Shown here piece by piece: positions 23,501 through 34,254 of a stretch of 64,000 nucleotides of DNA. The notes under the pieces were generated by a model. It did not search any database, was not told the origin of the DNA, and saw nothing but the letters and a program-made list of their open reading frames with translations. The stretch is from Apostichopus japonicus (lineage: Eukaryota; Echinodermata; Holothuroidea; Aspidochirotida; Stichopodidae). Position numbers and translations under genes: made by a program. The stretch is from the NCBI RefSeq assembly GCF_037975245.1, contig NC_092577.1:22408398-22472397 (forward strand), written 5' to 3'. The stretch's first letter is position 1, and each line of letters starts with the position of its first letter.

Positions 23501-23830
23501 CTCAAGTTATCGCAAAAATACTAGTTTTTTTATCATTAATTGACCTTTGGTGACCTCGGATCACATGACCGTTCAGTTTGAAAATGCTCCCCTAACCAGT
23601 TCACAACTTGTCCCAAAATATCAATCTTGTCGCACATTGGCACTGGGAGTTATTGCAGTTTTAATATTTTCGGTTTTTGGACCATAACTGACCTTTGGTG
23701 ACCTTTGTGGGCACCAAAAACAATAGGGCACACCTTCTGCATATGGCGGATCTATAGTCCAAGTTTGGCCTCAATCCAACATTCCCTTATTGAGATAGAG
23801 CGTACCCAAGCAAGTGTCACAGACACACAC

Positions 23831-23862
<32 letters not shown>

Positions 23863-23906
23863 GCCAACCTGACTGCATATGGTTCCTTTTGCTAAAGCAA
23901 GGAACC
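20509..23906. repeat. Satellite-bearing unit bounded by a 12-bp inverted repeat
   Basis: GGTTCCTTGCTT at 20509-20520 is the exact reverse complement of 23895-23906, which itself lies in a small palindrome (23881-23906). Everything between is the nuclear-receptor-like satellite plus a CA/CATA tract (23824-23868). It may be a non-autonomous mobile element that expanded an internal repeat, but no target duplication is evident. Confidence 0.5.
20740..23790. repeat. ~400-bp satellite with clustered nuclear-receptor half-sites
   Basis: The anchor word GTCACACCTTGG (or variant) occurs at 20831, 21129, 21527, 21929, 22328, 22727, 23023 and 23629. Spacings are 298, 398, 402, 399, 399, 296 and 606, that is ~400-bp full units and ~298-bp short units lacking a ~100-bp block. 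Full units carry AGGTCA-CCAG-AGGTCA, AGGTCA-AATTG-AGGTCA and AGGTCA-A-GGGTCA in one run (about 21302, 21700, 22103, 22501, 23403). A further AGGTCA-CCAA-AGGTCA or its variant sits in each unit. Open frames here are repeat artefacts. Confidence 0.9.
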
Positions 23907-23909
23907 AAA

Positions 23910-25385
23910 AAGAAAGTGACTTGATACAAATTCAAACAATAATTGAAACTTGTGATCTGCAGTTAATAAAAAAGCAAAAAAAGAACGGTCTAGTATTGAG
24001 TCTTTATTTCTGCTCAATTCCATTGAAGATATTAATGTGTTGACATGGCTTTATCAAACACTCTTTGATATTTTAAATTTATCTAACCTGAACAGTTGTT
24101 AAAGAGCGAATCAGATTATGTCCAAAGCCAATCGAGACACATACAAATTACAATGCATGTAGTTAGCACAGAAATAAGTCGAATAATCTTACACATGAAA
24201 GACCCCCCCTCCTCCCACCCTCGACATGCAAATATAGCTTTGGGCAGAAATAACAATGCAATGCTGTTGTTACTGGTTTAATCAAGGGAAGAATACAGTA
24301 GGCTAGGTCTTTTTTTTCAATCCAAGATCCTGTGGAACTGCTGTAGCCTTCGCAGAACTGCTACTTACTGCTTAATATAACTGACTGTATAGTCCTGTTG
24401 TTCGGCCTTGCAGAATGATATAAAATTCCGAAAGTAAACTTTCAAAAATGGTGCAACTTTAAATGGTACAAAAAAAGGATTCAACATTGTACTCACTTTG
24501 GTGATAGCTATCTTGACCATTTCTCTCTTCCTCATTTTGTGGTCAGTATTCAAGGGCGGTAAAACTGACCATGTGGAGACTCCAACTCACAGTTCACTGT
24601 GCAGTATTTTAAACAGCCTTGTGGAGGCTTAAGTAATGAGGGCGCCCTAGCACTTACATTACATTTGTTTTTGTTTGTATACATCGTCTGCATACCTATG
24701 ATGGTCTTCACAAGGGTATTCCTATGGTGACCTTTCTCAAACGTCTCCAGTACGTTTGTGGTGGTCTGAGAAGTTAGCGGGAAAACTATTTCTTGTGGAG
24801 ACCTACTTTTTGTCTCCAGAAGGATTTGTGTCGCCATAAGGATGCTCAAATTTTTGCTCAAATTTTTCTCCATAAGGCACTAAATGTGAAAACATACATA
24901 CATACATACATACATACCAGCAGAGACTACAGTGTGGGGTTCTTGGTGTATGTACAGTGTGGGGCTCCACTGTTGGTATATTGCTACATGGTGGGGTTGT
25001 GAAATTCAATATGTATAATACTAGTATGGGTTTCAATATATTGTATGCACACACATTGTGGGGATAATTTAGTAATGAATCAATGTGCTAATATTTGTAT
25101 TTATTACATTATGGGAATGTTCTTGTATATATAGTTTGTGGGACTGAACCCTGCTAATACAGTATGGGTTGAAATCATTGTACACTCTGGGACTGTTTAT
25201 GTATTATTTTGTAAGTATGGTTGCAGTCTGCAATTAATTATATATGTTACATTGTTTTCCCCAGTTTCAGGAGTAGGATACTTAATAGCTGTGCAAGTCT
25301 ATGCAGGGGTTTAAAAATCAATGACCAAAAAGTTATTTGAACCTGTGACCTCCTACATGAAACAAGTGCCCTACCATTACCATTA

Positions 25386-25435
<50 letters not shown>

Positions 25436-26640
25436 AAAACAAAGGCTGTACTTATTTTGCTTGTATTTTATTTTAAAAAAATCAAAACATTCTTCCAAAA
25501 TAGTATGAAAAGAAGAAAACAATGACAAGAATGATTATCAAAATTGATGTTTCTAAAAAATGTTTAATATTCCAACTCTTTCAAAATTTTAGCATCCTGA
25601 AAATTTGGACTTTCCATTAAGCTGTAAATAAGATTTGTAAAATATTCCAATTTGAAACAATAACCAATTTTTATACTAAACATATGTTTTATATAAAATG
25701 AAATTCAATTATGAGGAATTAACAATTTAGAAAGAGAAAATATGAAAACACTAGTCTTGCTTCTCTTGTTATGTTGGATCTTAAGATCCCACCATGTATA
25801 TGAAACATGAAACTGCTTCTTTCATACCATATTGATTTCCAAAACAGAAGATATTTTGGTGCAAAACAAGAACAATTTGCACATATGCTCCAGTTAAATT
25901 GAAAGAGGTCTATACACACCTCACATAACTTCTTATAATCATGTTTATTATTGAGGTAAATTTTCTTAGACTGGCAGCACAACAGTTATGGAAAATCTCT
26001 CCAGTATTGGACAATTACATGTGTCAAAGTCCCTTATTAGAATTTAATGGTCAAACTAACTGTGAGTCTGATTGTAAGCATATCACAATAGATAATTTTC
26101 TTATATACCACCCCACATTTATATTCACGCATTAATAAAAGATGCTATGTTTAATTTTTTTCAATTTTCTCAATATTTCCTGTTTTTCAAACATTTTCTT
26201 TGAAAAATTAACAATTTTAACAAATATCCTATTATAAGATTCAATTTGAATTATTCATTCTATTTTCAAAAAGATCAAATTCATTTTCCAATTTTGGAAT
26301 TAGCAATGACAAAAATGAACTATCAAAATTTATCCTTCTGTATAAAATCTGTTTACAAATGTTAGCATCCTGAAAATTTACTTTCAATAAGCTGTAAATA
26401 AAAACTATCAAATATTTTATTTTACAACAATTGCAACTTTTCATACTGAAAATAACAAATAACAATATGAGCAAGTAGTAAAATTACTCATTCCAAAATG
26501 GGATATAATAATAAACATTCAATAATCCTGCCACCCATGACTAGGTTATGTACAACCAGTGTGTTAATATTGCTTTGTTGTATTGCTTGACCTAGCATGA
26601 CCTCATTTTGGCATATGTGCAGTTGAGTTTGTGAAACCGC
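23910..26640. other. Repeat-rich intergenic DNA with microsatellites
   Basis: Contains TGGAGAC-rich sequence at 24570-24830 next to (CATA)n at 24894-24917, and an (AT)n(GT)n tract at 25386-25436. A short minus ORF near 24515-24500 ends in a good donor (AAA/GTGAGTAC) after MRKREMVKIAITK and could be a first exon, but nothing supports it further. Two related AT-rich segments (about 25540-25720 and 26270-26460) share AGCATCCTGAAAATTT and AAGCTGTAAATAA, an imperfect direct duplication. Confidence 0.45.
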
Positions 26641-26909
26641 TTATTTGAACAATGTGCTGTTCTTCTTTCTCTGTAACCTTAAACAGCTCACCTTACTCTT
26701 GATACTGGTTAGAGGCAGCTGCCATAAAGTCCCTCCATCCTCTTGGCTTTTCTTGATGGCCCGCCTGATAGCCGCTTCACCAGGGGTTTTCTGCTTTTTG
26801 AAGTACATACTAAAGTATCTATGGATCTCTTGCAGCTCATCTGGCGTCCATGTATGTCTTACTGAAAATTTTCTCTTTCGGCTCTTCTTTTCTGAATGGC
26901 CAGCCCCAA
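26641..26909 (-). CDS. Gene B exon 5: Myb/SANT-like domain
   Basis: The acceptor CCCTCTACAG precedes 26909. The phase-1 frame gives a basic lead (SEKKSRKRKFSVR) and then TWTPDELQEIHRYFSMYFK, KQKTPGEAAIRRAIKK, and LPLTSIKSKV before TAA at 26641-26643. The spacing of Trp, PxE and KTPG resembles the last exon of gene A (WTTEE...GKNPGRDAC). Confidence 0.7.
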
Positions 26910-29900
26910 CTGTAGAGGGATAAAAAATATGTATTGATCTGATATCAGATTAGGTTTTCGTGGTAAAAAAAAAACGTTTATTCCATATTATACATAAACA
27001 GGTTTATTTGCCTTCACCCCCACTCGCACATCAATATCCAGCATATGATCACCTAAAGCAATAACACAGCTTCTTCGTATCTCAAACGTGGGCCCAAATT
27101 TAACATTGTGACCTGTTGGGTTTGTTGAACCAATGCTACTTGTGCATTCTACAATATATATAAGAGCTCAACAATTCTGGAGATTCAAGGTGATCGACAA
27201 TTAAGCCCAATTGATTCACAAACATCAATTACGCAAACTAGCCTAATTAATTAGCAAATATGGTAATAAAAATGGAATTTCTAATAAAAATCTAAATCTA
27301 ATCAGTTTAAGAAACCATACCCATTGTGCATTCTATCAAATTTCATCATCATGGCTCCTATGGTTTGGGAGATAAGCTGTCCAAAGCTCCTGTATAGACA
27401 CACACAAGCACACACTTTTGGAATGTGATTCTTCAACACTTACACAGTGATGCAGCATCCTGTTCATCTTCCTCCTGAGGCAGATCAGGAACATACTCTT
27501 CCTCTTCTTCTTTTTGCTCGGGGAGTGCACTTTGCACCTCTGACTGGTCAATCAAGTCTGGAAAAGTACACTAATTACTTAAATGCAATATTAAAAATTT
27601 TAGTGGTGAAGTGAGTTTTGAGCTGAGATATTATAGTGGCTGACTTGATATGAGCAAGGCATGTGGTCCATCAGTGGCGGGTGGGGCAGTAACAAAGAGA
27701 GGGATTGACCTCCCCAAGAACAATTTGTAACTAAAATCTTGGACAAATTTGTTGGGACACTTGGCATGATAGATTTCCAATGAACTTGATGTAGCACAGG
27801 TACCGGTGCTCTAATTGTTTTACATTTAACCAAACCCTCGTTTCCCCAAGCAGTGTTGCACCACTTCGAAAAGTGGGGTGGTGAACACCAAGAGGAAACT
27901 GTTATCACCAACATGTCAGAACGGTGGTCAGAAAACCATATATTATGGAACACACAAATTATGGAACAGCATCACATTCTACCATGAAATTCCAAAAGAA
28001 ATTCTACTTAAACATACATTTTACTAAAAACTATGGTAGAATGTTCACTTTTGTTGGAAAATCAGTAATTACATTCAGTTTGTGGCTGTAGCTTGGAACT
28101 ATTTCGTGCCGGGTCATTTGCCAAGCCAAATAATTGTTATATCTTGAAGTTTTTATGCTAAATGATCATTTCTTCATCTCAAAGTGAAATTTTGAATGAT
28201 TTGCTGGAATGTCCCATGATTTATCATTACGGACCCTTACTGTAGTGAATGAAACTCATTTGGCACATTGTATGTTTTGACATTTGCATGGTTTCATTCT
28301 TTCATAGGCATCACATATTAAATGTAACATTCGGCTTTTGTAAATGAACCGGGAGAAAATGGCTATATGTACAACCCTTAATATAATATTAGCAGTCATT
28401 GCTTTCACCACTACACAGCAATTTTTCCATTGAAATTCTCAGACAATCTTGGACAAAATTGTTGGGACACTTTGGTATGATTTCCTATGTATGATAATGA
28501 TCTTGGTGTAACACAGGTGCTGTAACTGTTTTACAAAGTTTAACCAAAGACCCATTTCCCCATGCAATGTTGCGCCACTTTGAAAAATGGGGTGATGAAC
28601 ACGAAGAGCGACTATTATAACCAACATTACTCGGGGCAGCGGGGGTGTCCCAAGGTATTGTTTTCCAAGATTGTAAGTCTACATGGATACCTGAGTCCCC
28701 CGAACAAAGTCTATGGGGAAGCATCAATATATTCAGCTCTTTAATTGAGGCGGCGGAAGGGGGAATTTGGCTCAAAAAGTACCCCTGTAACAACCATTAC
28801 GGATGATTTTTTGATTTTAGCATTGTTAAGAACTCAATGCTATTGCAGGCTAAATTAAAAGCATGCTAAATAACCTATAGTATGTTGCAGGCTGGCTAAT
28901 CATGCTAGTAAGTTTAGATTGGACAGTTTTAATATACTAAAATATGAATCAAATTCAAAACATTTCCATAACATTGGGCTACATGTAGCCGACATCGTAT
29001 CATCAATTACATATGAACTATGACATACATACTTGTAGCACTTGCGCCCACACGATGAAAGTCATGTGTTGACACTTTTCTTGTGGGAATGTGCTTCTGA
29101 CACCAAATATAATATTTATATGTTCAAGCATGATAACGAAATAGCTTTATGGTCATGATCGTAACGGTTGGAGAAGATGATCAATCACAGAAAGAACCAT
29201 ATGAACCCTGTTCACTATAAATAATCTGTGACATCATTTTTGTAAGCAAAAGAAAACATTCAGAAAAAATGATCCAGCCATCACTGAACAATCCCCATTT
29301 TGAAAGACACATGGCTATAGCATGAAGAGAGAACAGATTTATTCTTTCAAAGTCTATAGACCTGTAGGAAACAACAAATTATAAGCCGACTCTACATTTT
29401 TTAAATAACCCTCCAATCTTGGAACATACCTTCAAGCTTGATCTCCTCTATCTTCTTGCCTTTGAATCTGCCAATTTGGCCACAATCCATCATGAGTAAT
29501 ATCTTAGTGATATCGATACGCTCAATGACATCCAGTGTTGATCTATAGTGAATGTGGTGTACATCGAGGGTATGGCCCATGTGGTCCACAACCCACTGTT
29601 GCTGCTGGGGTGATATGTCCAGACCCTGTATAATAATAATCAAGTTTTTTTAAATAAATAAATAGATGCGCACAATCACAATAGCTCACTCAGCGATATG
29701 ACTGAGGTGAGCTAACAACAATATTTTCAAATTCTGGCTGGAGAATATTCCCTTTTCAAATGACCCAAAAAAGATGAGGATGATTGAAGATATAGTCACA
29801 ATAGTGAGCATATTTCACATTTATGCATTTGACTACATTTACCTGACTCATGGTGGCCATGAAACGCCTCATGTTAGTGGCTCGGATTCGCTCTGGATGG

Positions 29901-30759
29901 GCTAAACCAGCTTCAGTTGTCATCATCAATATGGCATAATTTCCTGGGATGACACCTGCTCCTATGATGAAATGAATAATAGCAGTGAAATGACATAGCA
30001 ATAAAAGTGATGCTACAATTGAGGGTCATTTCTGACACCTCAGTATGCAACAAGGGATGTCATTGTTTTTTCCCACTGTACCATGTGTTGGTGGTGACAA
30101 TGCATGTTAGTAAGTGAGGTAATTCTTCTTCTTCTTCGTTCGGGGGGAGCTTGTGTAGAGAGTCCAGAAGGCAACGATCCTTCGTTGATCCTTCGTTGAT
30201 CCTTCCTACGCTATTCTGGTCTGTGTCTTGTTATCGAAGCAGGAGGAACCGTAGGGATAACTGAAATCATTTCTAACCCCTGTAACCCCTTCACATTCCC
30301 CGCCATGAACTAGCCAGTCTAATACCATAGTCTCCAAGGCATCCATTTTGGGCAACTCGGACTCGTTTAACCATTCTCTGACCATATCTATTACTAACAC
30401 GTACAAATAAAATACAAATCAATAAGAACACAGAGCAGAAAAATAAATACAGGGTTAAAGAGTCCAATCGTAACTCTTACTGAATTTAGTTTAATTTGGA
30501 ATGTCTTCTATTTTTAATTGAATAAACGATTCCTTCTTAACCTATACGTGAATATATATTCGAATGAAATGAACGTCTTACCTCTTTCTCGTTGACTGGA
30601 TGATACGTTATCGCTAGCTTGATCCTCCGGACGTAAAAAATCCCACATGCGCTCACAAAATTGCTCACGTTCCCCCTCGTTCAGGATTTCCTCAGCAGCG
30701 ATGACTTCCAAATCCTCAAAGCAAGAAGCAGCAACAATTTTGGGATTCGTGGCATCCAT
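26641..30759 (-). CDS. Gene B: compact recombinase-like / Myb-SANT-like protein, five exons, open frame
   Basis: Proposed exons: 30759-30582 (ATG; phase 0 to 1), 29961-29843 (1 to 0), 29625-29430 (0 to 1), 27557-27444 (1-1) and 26909-26641 (1 to TAA). Lengths 178+119+196+114+269 sum to 876 nt, a 291-residue frame with no stop. Exon 1 encodes a new acidic start (MDATNPKIVAAS...). Exons 2-3 match the C-terminal part of the gene A recombinase-like domain: NMRRFMATMSQ (HxxR box), MGHTLDVHHIHYR (His and candidate Tyr) and KGKKIEEIKLEG. Exon 4 is acidic. Exon 5 is the Myb/SANT-like domain (HTWTPDELQEIHRYF). The first Arg and the Lys of the recombinase core are absent, so catalysis is unlikely; a DNA-binding host role is inferred. 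The exon 1-2 join is the least certain. Confidence 0.6.
27734..28630. repeat. ~200-bp direct duplication in gene B intron
   Basis: 27750-27915 and 28440-28625 share ATCTTGGACAAA, TTGTTGGGACACTT, GxTGTAxCACAGGT, TTTCCCCA, GTTGCxCCACTT and ACCAACAT blocks at roughly 80 percent. No coding sense was recognised. They lie between exons 3 and 4 of gene B. Confidence 0.7.
29430..29961 (-). CDS. Gene B exons 2-3: C-terminal half of recombinase-like domain
   Basis: Exon 29961-29843 (acceptor CATCATAG, donor GTAAATG) and exon 29625-29430 (acceptor TTATTATACAG, donor GTATGT) join in phase 0 between MATMSQ and GLDISPQQ. Residues aligning with gene A: NMRR, GH, and HYR in place of YYR. Gene A carries the same region in a single exon, so either gene B gained an intron or gene A lost one. 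Confidence 0.7.
30125..30345 (-). mobile_element. Probable LINE/SINE 3' end with (GAA)n tail
   Basis: On the minus strand a ~200-bp segment ends in CCCGAACGAAGAAGAAGAAG, a trinucleotide tail typical of some LINE and SINE 3' ends, preceded by a thrice-repeated GGATCAACGAA. It sits between proposed exons 1 and 2 of gene B. Family and 5' limit are unknown. Confidence 0.4.
30582..30759 (-). CDS. Gene B exon 1 (proposed start)
   Basis: ATG at 30759 opens MDATNPKIVAASCFEDLEV and an acidic, Glu-rich stretch, ending SSQRER with donor GAG/GTAAGAC in phase 1, the phase needed by the next exon. The frame is open further upstream to an in-frame ATG at 30834, an alternative start. Confidence 0.5.
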
Positions 30760-31097
30760 GCTTGATATTTTGGTTTTTAGTTTACGAGCGTATAAAAACT
30801 TAGAACGAATATTTCGACAAGTTGGTGATGTCAAATGACTTCTATCTTGATCAAACGCGTGAGTAAGAGTGAGGCCCGCGAAAACTGAAACGGCGTGGCC
30901 CTCATGATCATTTCTTTAGTGCGCATGTCTAAAAAACAATTAGAGCCGTGATTGGTTATTCGATTTAGGATGGCCCTACCACTCAATCCTTCAATGCGCA
31001 TGTCTGAAATCAATCTGAGCGTGCGATTGGTTATTCGACTTAGGATAGGCCATTAACATCCTTTCCCCCTAGACTTAAATCCATTACAGGCTCAACC

Positions 31098-31430
31098 TGT
31101 CAATCAGCCCTCGACAAACTTAAAGTTGTTGTTACACAACTTTCGTTTTTTTAACTTTAACCTTTATTTTTGCTAATGACTGAGTTAAACCCCTCATTCA
31201 TCGAAGACACTCTGCTGGTACCAACGCCCATTAGAGTTAGGTTCCTTATCGAACGTCAAACATTAATCAGTCCTCGACAAGCTTACCCAACTTTCGTTTT
31301 TGAACTTGAACCTTTATTTTTTGGCTAATGACTGAGTTAAACCCCCTCATTCATCGAAGACCCTCTCATGGTACCAGCGTGCTTTTAAATTAGCTCCTTG
31401 TCGAACGTCAAACAAAGAGTACCGGTAATC
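31098..31430. repeat. 163-bp tandem repeat, two units
   Basis: The word TCGACAA begins at 31111 and 31274. Both units share TTTCGTTTTT, AACCTTTATTTTT, CTAATGACTGAGTTAAACCCC and CATCGAAGAC blocks. It lies between gene B (left, minus) and the ORF at 31654 (plus), so it may be part of a divergent promoter region. Confidence 0.75.
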
Positions 31431-31653
31431 CCTAAAACTTCTCCTAACTTGAACCTTGTTTTTTTAAGCTGCGGTACCCCACCACCTAATGGTCGGCTAA
31501 AAGATAACCACCGGCTTCACTCTGGAGCTTTAGACTCGTCAAGAAAGAGCACCTGCATTCTTTTTCTTACCTTTTTCCTTTAAAAAGAGTTTTCATCTTA
31601 TTGAAAACTTCATTCGTTCTTGAACTTCCGAATTCTACTTTTCCATAACCATA

Positions 31654-31911
31654 ATGGCAAGTGCTAGGCGTTTATACCAGGCGTACGGCGAAGAGTTGAA
31701 AATTCTCTTTAAGGAGGAGTTTGAAAAGATCGTGCAAAGCGAAACTTTCGTTATGCTTTGCAACAGAGCTAACTTTAGGATTTTCCTAAAAGAAGTGACG
31801 GTCAGAGTCAGAAACAGTGGGACCAGAGATAAGAGTATATGGCTGAAAGATTCGGTGCACGACGTTCAGTACAAAACTCCGGCGAGTGAAACGGAAAATA
31901 GGGCAAGTTAG
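31654..31911 (+). CDS. Small ORF, 85 residues, function unknown
   Basis: ATG has a favourable context (A at -3, G at +4). The product is charged and begins MASARRLYQAYGEELK; it lacks signal peptide, membrane segment or recognised motif. Composition is protein-like (FKEEFEKIVQSETFVML). No splice donor was needed to keep it open. Could be a short gene or the first exon of a longer one. Confidence 0.35.
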   Translation: MASARRLYQAYGEELKILFKEEFEKIVQSETFVMLCNRANFRIFLKEVTVRVRNSGTRDKSIWLKDSVHDVQYKTPASETENRAS

Positions 31912-32139
31912 GTTAGATTTTTACTGACGTACCTGTTATTGGCCCAATTCGACTGGTTTGCTGTGCATAAAGAGGCACTCCGCTACAAGTTGACGGTGGA
32001 GTTGGAGCAGGAGTTGGCCATCATCGATTGGTAGGACAACGGCTTCCAACGGCTCTTTTATGGCCACCAATTTCTCCAGAAAGAACAGACTGATCCGACT
32101 TCCTTCAATGTGCATTGTCTTTCTCTTTCTTTTCATTAA

Positions 32140-32620
32140 GTTAGGTATTTATTAAATTTGTTTTGGGTTCTCGATAGTTATTTATTTATGTATATAATTT
32201 ATTCTTACTTAGTCTCTCTTTTTCATTTTTATATTTATCGTCCACCTTGTCTCCATATGGAACAATTAACCTATATAGTGAAAATACTCGGCCTCGTTAA
32301 AAAAAGAAATTAGAAACTTAGTGTGGTGAAAAGTTAAGGCTACGGCATGTCATGTTTGGGGTTCATGATTCTGTGAACGTATCCCCTCAGCACTTTAAAA
32401 ATAGATAAATAAAATTAGGAAATAAATAAATAACATTCCTAAATAAATTCATAATAAAAAATCGGAAAAACAAAATTCCCAAAGAAAATCTGAAAGAAAT
32501 TCGGACACAAAATTCTGAAAAATATTAATAACAATATTAATATTAATATAATCCCTTAACAATAGATTGTCCTACACCGTCGTCATTACTACTGGCCCTA
32601 GCCTAAAAAAAAACATTTCC
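32140..32620. other. AT-rich non-coding DNA
   Basis: Short degenerate A/T repeats (AATAAATAAATA, AATATTAATATTAATA). No gene, RNA or element terminus seen. Confidence 0.5.
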
Positions 32621-33736
32621 TTGGCAAAGGTGGCCTTAGGCAATCTCTCTACATGAAGGCCTACAATGCCCTACAGCACTGTGCGCACAATGTCTTCACA
32701 ATTATTGCTACCAACATTCAGGCACATCAACTGCTGGTAAACACTCCTAATACTATCCCTGTACTTACCTTTCACTATAGTACTTACCTTGCCGCATTCT
32801 TTGTCGAGGATGTCGTCTAAACGCTCCTGTAGCTGCTCCATCTGTTCTTCTCTGTCGTTGAGTCGTTCACTCACATCCTCGAACTTTTGTTGGCTGGTAG
32901 AGGCGGCGGCTTTTTTCTTGTAATACCCTACCTGTGTCTTGGCTCGCCGCAATTGGTAACTCTTTTCCACGATGGTGCTGGTGTGCTTCTTGCTCTGTTG
33001 TTTCAACTCCACGTCCTTGCCTTTCAGCTGCTGCTTCAGTCGTACTATCTTCTCTGTCTTCCGTTGTTCCCGTCTCGCGATGTTCTTAGAGCTTCCTTGT
33101 CCAGTTGAGTCCTCCGTGTCTGGCTATCCTTTGCGATACGAAGTTCGATGGCGACATCCCTTTCCAGCTGCTTCACTCTTTCCTGCAGTAGCTCACGCTC
33201 AGCAAGAACCTCTTCCAGAACTCTGCGATGAGGTTTTCTCTTTCAGGTCTTCACAGTCCCTCTGAAGCTGCATGTGATGTTGCAGTCTTGTGAGCTGTTT
33301 TACGACAGTGGGAGTGGATTCGACGGTGGGAGCGGATTCGCTATCCGGCTTAAAGATAAAGACTTAGAGACACTTGGCGCAAGAAATTACACAACCTACC
33401 TTTGCTTTTCAGCTTTGACAAAGCTTGTCTTCTTTTTACAACTTGCAACACTTTGGAATGAACAGATCTTTGTTTACAATTTAAAACACTTGCATCCAAA
33501 AAATTGCTTACAACTTTAATGAAAGATATTACCTGATTAGCACATTTACACATTCCTACCATATTCCACAATTCAAACACTACACCATTTGAAAGTCGAG
33601 TGCTAGGCAGTCTGACATTTAACACCGAGTCAGACTCAGAGCTAGGTATAGGCCCTTCCTCAGCGTCATCTGACAGAGCTGCTTTCACACTGTGAAAAGA
33701 TATACCTACCTCTTCACAAAAACCTACGTTTGCCAT
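32620..33736 (-). pseudogene. Coiled-coil protein of a multicopy invertebrate family (broken)
   Basis: ATG at 33736 (good context) opens an acidic N-terminus (MANVGFCEEVG, SSESDSVLNVRLPST), then a basic block (CKQRSVHSKVLQVVKRRQ). The frame breaks between 33350 and 33012. The best part, 33012-32671, is a heptad-rich coiled coil (ERLNDREEQMEQLQERL) followed by KGKYRDSIRSVYQQL and LNVGSNNCEDIVRTVL. A TAG at 32671-32673 stops it, but the same frame goes on as GLHVERLPKATFAKEM, so the stop looks secondary. I recognise the 'GKYxxxVRxxxxxLLxLNVG' layout from multicopy cnidarian and echinoderm proteins without known function. Confidence 0.6.
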
Positions 33737-33749
33737 CGTTCGGTTATAA

Positions 33750-34254
33750 ATTACTTACCCTTTCCGAACAATGTCACTGGTAGCTCTTGAAATGTAGTTT
33801 GCGATGAATTTTCTTCGAAATTGTTTTGCGTGAGTAGAGTTACTTGCGAACGTAGCATTTAGCAGTAAAACAATGTGTATACGTAATTAGCGTGCAATTC
33901 AAACACACTACCGCGTACCTAGCAACAGCACAGAAAATTGCGGGAAATTTCGGGCTGGTCGCGAGGGTAGCCATTTTCGTATATCTATCATGTAGCTGAT
34001 GTGAGTCATAGCCAATCTGCTACAAGCCAGACTTAGAGGCGGGGCTTAATCATCAAAAACGGACCTTTCTACTAAAAGTAGGGGCGGCAGCTCAGTGTTG
34101 TTTTAAGAAAGAAAAATCATTTAAGTATGAAATAAAGCAAATAAAAGCCATAAAATAGCATATATGGCTAGTTAAATTCTTAATATTACCCTACTGTAAG
34201 CAAAAAATGAAAGTTTAATATGTTTAAAAAATATATATAACATAGGACCCTATT
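33750..34254. other. Upstream region of the coiled-coil gene; no feature resolved
   Basis: Moderate GC with CpG-containing words on the upstream side of the ATG at 33736, fitting a promoter, but no TATA box or clear initiator was identified. Confidence 0.3.

Noticed and set aside
23881-23906. Helitron 3' hairpin
   Set aside because: The palindrome is present but no CTRR end follows, and no 5' TC end or Rep/helicase was found.
29756-30001. Intron-free ORF of 81 residues starting MLCHFTAIIHF
   Set aside because: Only the part from 29961 to 29843 aligns with gene A; the start lies in intron and the ends fit splice sites.
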